Part shown: positions 1-5,276 of the stretch, one piece after another
Layout: every line of letters starts with the position of its first letter
How positions within the stretch are numbered: position 1 is the first letter of the stretch
Assembly: GCA_017354595.1 (NCBI GenBank)
Contig: JAFMQQ010000123.1
Location: 1-7,806 of the forward strand
Source of the DNA: Micromonosporaceae bacterium
GTDB lineage: Bacteria > Actinomycetota > Actinomycetes > Mycobacteriales > Micromonosporaceae
Length of the DNA stretch: 7,806 nt
Direction: 5' to 3'
Position numbers and translations under genes: made by a program
Notes under the pieces: generated by a model
Databases searched by the model: none
Seen by the model: only the letters and a program-made list of their open reading frames with translations
What the model was told of the DNA's origin: nothing

Positions 1-72
1 GCGACAACCCCCGAGGGCGCAGCCGCGACAACCCCCGGGGGCGGGGCCGCGACAACCCCCGAGCCGGAGCCG
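1..72 (+). repeat. Three in-frame 24-bp tandem repeats encoding an inter-domain linker
   Basis: Three 24-base units start at 1, 25 and 49, and each begins with the identical 12 bases gcgacaaccccc. The second halves diverge. They encode ATTPEGAA, ATTPGGGA and ATTPEPEP. The period is a whole number of codons, so copy-number change would lengthen or shorten the linker by 8 residues without a frameshift. The array starts at the window edge and probably continues upstream. It sits immediately before the NAD-binding domain, where the linker to an upstream domain would be. Confidence 0.85.
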
Positions 73-1233
73 GCGCGCCGGGTCGCGGTGCTGGGCGCCG
101 GCATGATGGGTGCGGGCATCGGCTACGTCTGCGCCCGGGCCGGCATCGATGTCGTACTCAAGGACGTGAGTGCTGAGGCGGCGCAGCGCGGCAAGCAGCG
201 CTACGCCCGCCCCGGGCGGGAGGGGATCCTGGACCGGATCCGCCCCACCGCCGACGATGCCGACCTCGCCGGCTGCGATCTGGTCATCGAAGCGGTCTTC
301 GAGGACGCCGAACTCAAGCACCGGGTCTTCGACGCGGTCGAGCCGGTCGTGGCCGCAGACGCGCTGCTCGCCTCCAATACCTCGACGCTGCCGATCACGC
401 AGCTCTCCGGTGCGGTACGCCGGCCGCAGGACTTCATCGGCCTGCACTTCTTCTCGCCGGTGGAGAAGATGCCGCTGGTCGAGGTGATCCGCGGCGCGAA
501 TACGGGCGGGGCGGCCCTGCGCCGCGCTCTCGCGGTGGTCCGCCAGATCGGCAAGACACCGATCGTTGTCAATGACAGCCGTGGCTTCTTCACCAGCCGG
601 GTGATCGGCACCTTCCTCAACGAGGGCGTCGCGATGCTCGCCGAGGGCGTACCGGCCGCCTCCATCGAGCAGGCGACCAGCCAGGCCGGGTACCCGACGC
701 CGGTACTCGCGCTCGTCGACGAGCTGACTCTCACGCTGATCCGGCGGATCCGGGAACAGGCTCGGGCCGGTGCCGGTGGCGCCTGGGTGCCGCACCCGGC
801 CGATACCATAATCGACGCGATGATCGACGAGTACGGCCGGCCGGGCAGGTCCGCGGGTGCGGGCTTCTACGAGTACGTGGACGGCAAGCGCGATCGGCTC
901 TGGCCCGGGCTGGCCAGGGACTTCGGCCGCGGCAGCCAACCGCCGGTGCCGTTCGCGGATCTGAAGGAGCGCCTGCTGTTCGTCGAGGCGATCGAGGCAG
1001 TGAAGTGCTTCGATGAAGGCGTGGTCACCTCGGTTCCCGATGCCAATGTCGGTTCGATTCTCGGCATCGGGTACCCCGGTTGGACCGGTGGGGTGCTGCA
1101 GTACGTCAACCAGTACCGTGGCGGGCCGGCCGGCTTCGTCGCGCGCGCCCGCGAGCTGGCCGACCGGTACGGTCCGCGGTTCACCCCGCCGCCGCTACTG
1201 CTTGCCAAGGCCGAGCGCGACGCGACATTCTGA
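1..1233 (+). CDS. FadB-like multifunctional beta-oxidation protein, 3-hydroxyacyl-CoA dehydrogenase part (5' end outside window)
   Basis: The frame is open from base 1, so the gene begins left of the window; a GTG at 88 would remove the first Rossmann strand (RRVAVLGAG) and is not a credible start. Numbering codons from base 1, codons 1-26 are a Thr/Pro/Gly/Ala-rich linker. The NAD-binding domain follows, with GAGMMG at 32-37. The catalytic His149 (GLHFFSP) and Glu161 (PLVEVIRG) are 12 residues apart, as in E. coli FadB. Two C-terminal 3HCDH helical domains follow, one from VNDSRGFF and a second from about FADLKERLLF to the TGA at 1231-1233. The enzyme should oxidise 3-hydroxyacyl-CoA to 3-ketoacyl-CoA with NAD+ in the cytoplasm. 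In this family an enoyl-CoA hydratase domain normally precedes the linker; that part is not visible. Oddities are a ~13-residue gap after KDVSAEAAQRGK and Ser where many dehydrogenases have a catalytic Asn (FTSR rather than FVNR). The dehydrogenase assignment is firm; the fused hydratase is inferred. Confidence 0.93.
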   Translation, partial: ATTPEGAAATTPGGGAATTPEPEPARRVAVLGAGMMGAGIGYVCARAGIDVVLKDVSAEAAQRGKQRYARPGREGILDRIRPTADDADLAGCDLVIEAVFEDAELKHRVFDAVEPVVAADALLASNTSTLPITQLSGAVRRPQDFIGLHFFSPVEKMPLVEVIRGANTGGAALRRALAVVRQIGKTPIVVNDSRGFFTSRVIGTFLNEGVAMLAEGVPAASIEQATSQAGYPTPVLALVDELTLTLIRRIREQARAGAGGAWVPHPADTIIDAMIDEYGRPGRSAGAGFYEYVDGKRDRLWPGLARDFGRGSQPPVPFADLKERLLFVEAIEAVKCFDEGVVTSVPDANVGSILGIGYPGWTGGVLQYVNQYRGGPAGFVARARELADRYGPRFTPPPLLLAKAERDATF

Positions 1234-1489
1234 CTGGCCAGGGTCGAAGAGCTTGTGCAGCGCGGTGTTGATCTCGCGCCCGTCTCCCACCGGCGCCAAT
1301 CGACGGGCTCGGGGTTTGGTCGCACGGCCGGCCGAGGTGGTGGCCGTCCTGACGGGACATCTGGGCGTTGTGGCGTGGGCGCGGAGACGGCAGCCTGAGT
1401 ACCGCCAATGCGCCCAACCCAGACGGGTGCGACGGCTACCGCCACGGCGGCCAACCTGTAGAACGGACGCGTCCACTGTGGACTATCGG
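1234..1489. other. Gap between converging genes; possible weak terminator hairpins
   Basis: These 256 bases separate the stops of two converging genes. I see no convincing gene. Two small inverted repeats are present. ACGGCC (1324-1329) pairs with GGCCGT (1342-1347) across a 12-base loop. GTCCA (1471-1475) pairs with TGGAC (1479-1483) just beyond the stop of the minus-strand gene. That second repeat overlaps a 10-base palindrome, GGACGCGTCC, at 1465-1474. Neither hairpin is followed by a T-run, so any terminator role is weakly supported. On the minus strand, a stretch around 1220-1290 reads GREINTALHKLFDPGQ, which looks protein-like but has no start or domain I can name. Confidence 0.35.
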
Positions 1490-4198
1490 TCAGAGTGTGT
1501 AGGAACCGACCAGGTCGACGACAATGTGTATGGTGCCGGGACTGCCGTTGTAGAACTGAACGCCACCGTTGATCGCCACGACGACCAGGTTCGCCACGGT
1601 GGCTCCCGAGGTCCAGTTGAGGTTGGACGCTGTCGGGGGTGAGTAGAGGCCTGGGTAGACAGTAAGGTAACCGCCCGCCGTGGGGCGGGTCACCGTGACG
1701 GAGAGGATCACCGCCGTCGCACCGCGCGCGGGGATCCCGTTGCTGCCACGGGCAAGCGTCAGTGAGATGGTCCCGTGCGGCGCGACCGGCAACGGGCTGG
1801 TACCAATCCTGGTGTCCAGTAGGCGCACCGGATTCGCCGGCACGAACGGTTGGCCCAAGCCTTGCCAGAACCCGCCGAGCGCGTCGGCGATGACGTGGAC
1901 CGGTCTGTTGCTGCCGTTGTAGAAGTCAATCACGCCGTCGGGTGCGGACACGACCACGACGTTCGCCACCGTCTGCCCCGTCGTCCAGTTCAGGTTGGAG
2001 GCCACCGGCCGAGACGGTCCGTCCGGGTAGACGGTGAGGTAGCCGCTGGCAGTTGCGCCGGTGACCGTCACATTGAGCAGTTGGGAGGTCCCGGGTGGGA
2101 AGTCGTTACTCAGACTTATCGTCCCGTGCGCGGGTACGGCAGTTGGCCAGCCGCCGAGACCCGTGCGGGTATCCAGGATCCGTTGCGGCACCTGGGCCGG
2201 GCTGAACGTCAGGCCGGTGGAGTGTGCATAGTAGCCGGCCAGGTCGGCGACGAAGTGCACGCTCCCCGGGCTGCCGTTGTAGAGATCGACCACACCGTTC
2301 ACTACCTTTACCGTCACCAGATTCGCCACCGTCCGGCCGGCGGTCCAGTTGGTGTTGGAGGTGGTGGGCCGAGGTACGCCGTCCGGGTAGGCGGTGAGGT
2401 ACCCGCCAGCCGTAGTCGCCGTGACCGTGGTGTTCAGCACCACCGCAGCAACGCCGGTGGCGGGTACGCCGTTAGCACCGGCCACTCGCAGGTGGACCGT
2501 GCCGTGGGCGGGCACCGGAACCTTGGTCGATACACCGACCGCGGCGCGCGTGTCCAGGATCCGCACCGGTCCGGCGGGTTGGAACAGGTCCCCGACCACC
2601 ACCGAGGCCGGGGTGCTCGTCGTGTTGCTGCGTCCGTCGGCGGCGGTGATGGTGAGGCTGACCTGGTAGGTGCCGGCGGACTGGTAGACGTGGTCAACGA
2701 GCGCCGTTGTGCTCGTGCTGCTCGTACCGTCGCCGAAGTTGAACTGGTAGCTGACGATCGTGGACCAGCCGGGCGAGCTGGCGCTGGCGTCGGCGGAGAT
2801 CGGCCAGCCGCTGACCGGGTCACCGGGGTGTGCGGTCGCGGTCACGGCCGCGATCACCGGCGCCTTCAGCTCGAACGCGCCACGGTCGGCGTAGGTCACC
2901 GGGCCGGCACCGGTGTCCTGGCGATCGATGTCGTCGACCGCCGCGAGGCCGTCGTGGTCTTTTGGCTGCCAGCCGGGAGCGGCGGAGTTGGCGGAGTCGA
3001 GGGCTGGCGAGTCGGTGGCCGGCGCCGACAGGGCCGCCCGCGGGTCGGCCTGAATGTCGTGCTGTCCCTGCCCGGACGCGGTCTGGAAATCCGCTAGCGT
3101 TGCCTTTGCATCTCCCCAGCCGTACGGGTATTCGCCAGGCGTGGTCTGGTAGACGATGTTGTAGTCCACAATGGATGATGCGGTGGCGCCGTCGTACACG
3201 CCGAGGCTGACCTGGCCTTGGCCCTGAGAGCAGTTGAACGCTACGTCCGAGCCGTTTCTGGTGACGATGTTGTTCTGCACCGACGTGTCGGTCGCACCGC
3301 CGCGCACCCGGATCCCGCCGGCGCAGTTGCCATACACGTTGTTGTTTGTCACCGCGACCGCGACACCGCCAGCCACGTCCACGCCGATGCCGGCGTTGGC
3401 ACTTATCGCATTGTCGGCCACCACCGTCCGGTCGGCCTGCGGCCCGACGTACATCGCTGCGCCGCTGCTGTCTCGTAGGTCGCTGTCGACCACGGTGTTG
3501 TCCGGTCCGAGGATGTCGATGCCGTCCGCCGGCGCCGCGCGGACCCCGCTCTGGTTGGCACGGAGGTGGGTCACGATTGCGCCTGAGGTCGTCGCGTCGA
3601 GTACCAGTCCGGGACCGCCGGCGTTCTGCGTCGTGGTGTGGGCCACCGTTGCATCGGTGACGGCGGAGAGCACGATCGCGGGGGCGTCTGTACCGGTCAA
3701 CACCGCACTGTCGTCAGTCAACGTGATCTGGCTGGACTGGCTGACCGAGATGCCGGCATCGCCGGCGACGCGGTCGTTGGCCAGCGTGATGTGGTTGGAC
3801 TGGCTGACCGAGATGCCGGTGCTGCCGGTCGCCTGACCGACTGCGAACTGGCTGATCGTCACGTCATGCTGGGCGTCGAGGGTGATGCCGGGCAGCCCCG
3901 TCCCGAGGGGGCTGGTGCCGGTGAAGACGATCGGGGCGTCTGGGGTGCCGGACTTGGCAATCGTCAGGTGCTCGTGGTACGAGCCAGTCACATGGACGGT
4001 CTGGCCAGCCGAGACCGCCTCGGCGGCGACGGCGAGCGTGCAGAACGGTTGCGCCTGCGTACCCGGGCCGGCATCCGAGCAGTTGGTGTTCGAGCCGTTG
4101 ACCCATAAGTCGGTGACGTCCGCAGCCGCGGCATCCGCCGCGACGATTCCGGAGGCCACAATGACCGCTGCCATCGCGGCCACGCTCAACCGTTGCAT
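1490..4198 (-). CDS. Secreted right-handed beta-helix protein with PKD domain and three C-terminal LDTR/FYNGS repeats
   Basis: This is a 902-residue protein from the ATG at 4198. GTG codons at 4204 and 4222 are alternatives; a GGGGA at 4209-4213 lies 10 bases from the ATG and 4 from the 4204 GTG. Residues 1-26 form a signal peptide: Arg near the start, a hydrophobic core (VAAMAAVIVASGIVAA) and an Ala-rich cleavage site before DVTDLW. Residues ~30-444 are a parallel beta-helix (pectin-lyase-like fold) with Asn-rich turns such as NNNVYGN and NNIVTRNG. The helix begins with a DUF1565-like segment (LWVNGSN...PFCTLAVAAEAV...GQTVHV). Cys40/53 and Cys292/323 could form two disulfides, as expected outside the cell. 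Residues ~447-535 are a PKD domain (FNFGDG; HVYQSAGTYQVSLTI). Residues 538-900 are three copies of a beta-rich module. I see no sortase motif and no C-terminal membrane helix, so it is probably released or held non-covalently. The substrate is unknown; carbohydrate binding or cleavage is possible for this fold, but I cannot identify catalytic residues. Confidence 0.9.
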   Translation of the reverse strand: MQRLSVAAMAAVIVASGIVAADAAAADVTDLWVNGSNTNCSDAGPGTQAQPFCTLAVAAEAVSAGQTVHVTGSYHEHLTIAKSGTPDAPIVFTGTSPLGTGLPGITLDAQHDVTISQFAVGQATGSTGISVSQSNHITLANDRVAGDAGISVSQSSQITLTDDSAVLTGTDAPAIVLSAVTDATVAHTTTQNAGGPGLVLDATTSGAIVTHLRANQSGVRAAPADGIDILGPDNTVVDSDLRDSSGAAMYVGPQADRTVVADNAISANAGIGVDVAGGVAVAVTNNNVYGNCAGGIRVRGGATDTSVQNNIVTRNGSDVAFNCSQGQGQVSLGVYDGATASSIVDYNIVYQTTPGEYPYGWGDAKATLADFQTASGQGQHDIQADPRAALSAPATDSPALDSANSAAPGWQPKDHDGLAAVDDIDRQDTGAGPVTYADRGAFELKAPVIAAVTATAHPGDPVSGWPISADASASSPGWSTIVSYQFNFGDGTSSTSTTALVDHVYQSAGTYQVSLTITAADGRSNTTSTPASVVVGDLFQPAGPVRILDTRAAVGVSTKVPVPAHGTVHLRVAGANGVPATGVAAVVLNTTVTATTAGGYLTAYPDGVPRPTTSNTNWTAGRTVANLVTVKVVNGVVDLYNGSPGSVHFVADLAGYYAHSTGLTFSPAQVPQRILDTRTGLGGWPTAVPAHGTISLSNDFPPGTSQLLNVTVTGATASGYLTVYPDGPSRPVASNLNWTTGQTVANVVVVSAPDGVIDFYNGSNRPVHVIADALGGFWQGLGQPFVPANPVRLLDTRIGTSPLPVAPHGTISLTLARGSNGIPARGATAVILSVTVTRPTAGGYLTVYPGLYSPPTASNLNWTSGATVANLVVVAINGGVQFYNGSPGTIHIVVDLVGSYTL
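1499..2587 (-). repeat. Three tandem ~120-residue modules (LDTR...GGYLTVYP...SNLNWT...FYNGS) in the beta-helix protein
   Basis: Reading from the minus strand, the copies lie at 2587-2219, 2209-1865 and 1849-1499 (residues ~538-660, 664-778 and 784-900 from the ATG at 4198). Each runs through R(I/L)LDTR, an AHGT strand, a TA(G/S)GYLT(A/V)YP segment, SN(T/L)NWT(A/T/S)G, TVAN(L/V)V and (L/F)YNGS, and ends in (A/V)D before the next copy. Copies 1 and 3 share a GxPA(T/R)G segment that has diverged in copy 2. Similar modules recur at the C-termini of many actinobacterial secreted proteins, from recall. Their function is not established to my knowledge; a wall or glycan adhesion role is a guess. Confidence 0.88.
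2594..2860 (-). other. PKD domain region of the beta-helix protein
   Basis: This stretch encodes residues ~447-535, with the PKD hallmarks FNFGDG followed by HVYQSAGTYQVSLTI. It joins the beta-helix to the C-terminal triple module. In extracellular enzymes and surface proteins PKD domains usually act as spacers or in protein or polysaccharide contact. It is part of the same reading frame and not a separate gene. Confidence 0.85.
3722..3819 (-). repeat. Duplicated beta-helix rung, 63-bp period
   Basis: Bases 3722-3756 and 3785-3819 match at 33 of 35 positions, 63 bases apart. In the protein this gives two consecutive 21-residue coils, each beginning GISVSQS (NHITLAND in one, SQITLTDD in the next). 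A 21-residue period fits one turn of a right-handed beta-helix, so this looks like a fairly recent tandem duplication of one coil. Confidence 0.8.
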
Positions 4199-4296
4199 GC
4201 GCACTTCGTCCCCGCTCGCCACCAGGCCCGGCCGGACGTGCCGGGCAACAGCGATGAGTATCCCCGTCGATGCACTCGCGCGCCACTGTATCGGTG

Positions 4297-4308
4297 GTCA
4301 GATCTGAC
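4297..4308. repeat. 12-base perfect palindrome between the regulator and the beta-helix gene
   Basis: GTCAGATCTGAC is its own reverse complement. It lies 8-19 bases past the stop of the IclR gene and about 100 bases upstream of the beta-helix gene on the minus strand. A neighbouring short inverted repeat is CCAC (4283-4286) with GTGG (4294-4297). It could be a binding site or a weak stem, but a palindrome this long is expected about once or twice by chance in a window this size. Confidence 0.3.
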
Positions 4309-4315
4309 GAGGATT

Positions 4316-5194
4316 TCAGGCAGCCTGGACCGCCGCGCGCTCGGCGATCGCGGTCGCCGCGCCACGCAGGTCCGCCGCGTGCCGAGCGGCCATCTGCCGT
4401 ACCGTCGCCGCCGCGCGCCGCCAGGTGATGTTCACGCAGCCGAGAACCTGCCCCGCGACCACGATCGGCATCGCGATCGACTCGCGTCCATCGTCCACTT
4501 CGGACCGTGGCCGGGCGTAGTCGCCGCCGAAGTCCGCTGCCCGCACCGCGTACCCGCGCCGTTGCGTGGCCGCCACGAACTCGGCCACCGCGCGCGGGTC
4601 ATACGCCAGTTCGTGCCCGCGTATCGGGTGCTCGCGCAGCCGGAGCAGCACCGCCCGCCGCTCCTGCTCCGGGCAGAAGGACAGGTACGCCCGGCCGGAG
4701 GCCGAGCGCAGCATGTTCGCCCGGAAGTTGACCGCCGGCCGGTCGGGCAGCTCGTCGAAGTACGCGCGCCGGGTGTTGGTCTCCACCACCTCCATGTACT
4801 CCAGCCGTGGCACGGAGAGCACCGACGGCCAGCGCACCGTGGCGCCCAGCTTCGCCAGCACCGGCGAGGCGACCTCGGCGAGCAGGTCCGCGTCGTCGGC
4901 GGGGGCCGCGCCCAGACCGACCCGGCGCGGGCCCGCCTGGTAAGACGGCAGGAAGGCGCCGTCGGCCATCCGCTGCCAGACCACGCCCTGCTGGTGGCAG
5001 GTGTACAGGATCCGGGTCAGCGTGCTCTTCGGCAGGCCGGTCGCCAGGTGCAGGTCGTGCAGGCTCGCCGCGCGCATCTCCTGCAGCGCGCGTAGCACCC
5101 GCAGGCCGCGGGCGAGCGACTCGACCGGCTTCACCTTGTAGTCCCGCATCGCCACCCACAATCGGGCCTCCGCGGCGGGAAGTGCGTCGGCCAC
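4316..5194 (-). CDS. IclR-family transcriptional regulator, MhpR-like
   Basis: A 292-residue DNA-binding regulator. The start is set by a GTG at 5194 with a perfect GGAGG seven bases upstream (5202-5206). The in-frame ATG at 5149 has only a poorly spaced GGGTGG, and longer extensions would run into the synthetase gene. Residues ~22-85 form the winged helix-turn-helix (VESLARGLRVLRAL...SLHDLHLATGLPKSTLTRIL). Residues ~105-285 form the IclR effector domain, ending in the usual pattern SIAMPIVVAGQVLGCVNITW. Segments such as VRWPSVLS...YMEVVETN and SGRAYLSFCPEQERR resemble E. coli MhpR, the activator of 3-hydroxyphenylpropionate catabolism, as I recall it. This suggests, but does not prove, an aromatic or small organic acid ligand. 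It is divergent from the acetoacetyl-CoA synthetase gene and probably controls it and itself from the shared 82-base intergenic region. The family assignment is firm; the ligand is unknown. Confidence 0.93.
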   Translation of the reverse strand: MADALPAAEARLWVAMRDYKVKPVESLARGLRVLRALQEMRAASLHDLHLATGLPKSTLTRILYTCHQQGVVWQRMADGAFLPSYQAGPRRVGLGAAPADDADLLAEVASPVLAKLGATVRWPSVLSVPRLEYMEVVETNTRRAYFDELPDRPAVNFRANMLRSASGRAYLSFCPEQERRAVLLRLREHPIRGHELAYDPRAVAEFVAATQRRGYAVRAADFGGDYARPRSEVDDGRESIAMPIVVAGQVLGCVNITWRRAAATVRQMAARHAADLRGAATAIAERAAVQAA

Positions 5195-5276
5195 TCGCCC
5201 GCCTCCGGATTTCACTCTGCGAAAACGTACCAGAAAAGTGTTGTGGAGATCACGGCCCGGGAGCGACGGTCTGCGT
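5195..5276. promoter_or_regulatory. Divergent promoter/operator region between regulator and synthetase genes
   Basis: These 82 bases must hold the promoters of both diverging genes. An A-rich island at 5221-5240 stands out in this GC-rich DNA. It contains two GAAAA copies 12 bases apart (5221-5225 and 5233-5237), about one helical turn. On the minus strand TACGTT (complement of 5224-5229) fits an actinobacterial -10 element and would give a short leader ahead of the GGAGG at 5202-5206; I see no good -35. The GAAAA pair could be part of the IclR operator. The presence of a control region follows from gene layout; the exact elements are tentative. Confidence 0.5.
5202..5206 (-). promoter_or_regulatory. 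Ribosome binding site of the IclR gene
   Basis: The minus strand reads GGAGG here, followed by seven bases and then the GTG at 5194-5192. This near-ideal signal decides the start 15 codons upstream of the first ATG. Confidence 0.75.

Noticed and set aside
1..72. CRISPR-like or regulatory repeat array
   Set aside because: The units are directly adjacent without spacers, are codon-phased and lie inside an open reading frame, so a protein linker repeat is the simpler reading.
88..90. GTG at 88 as the start of a stand-alone dehydrogenase
   Set aside because: It would delete the first strand of the NAD-binding fold (RRVAV), and the frame is open to the window edge with a linker that makes sense in frame.
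225..242. Two GGATCC sites 12 bases apart
   Set aside because: They fall within coding sequence for LDRIRPT-type residues and look like a coincidence of Gly/Ile/Asp/Arg codons.
1850..3097. A 415-codon plus-strand open frame inside the beta-helix gene
   Set aside because: Arg/Gly/Val-rich composition and no domain; the opposite strand holds a protein with a signal peptide, PKD motifs and repeats.
4193..5095. A 300-codon plus-strand open frame over the regulator gene
   Set aside because: It is antisense to a clear IclR protein, its composition is dominated by Arg/His/Gln, and it has no plausible ribosome site or family.
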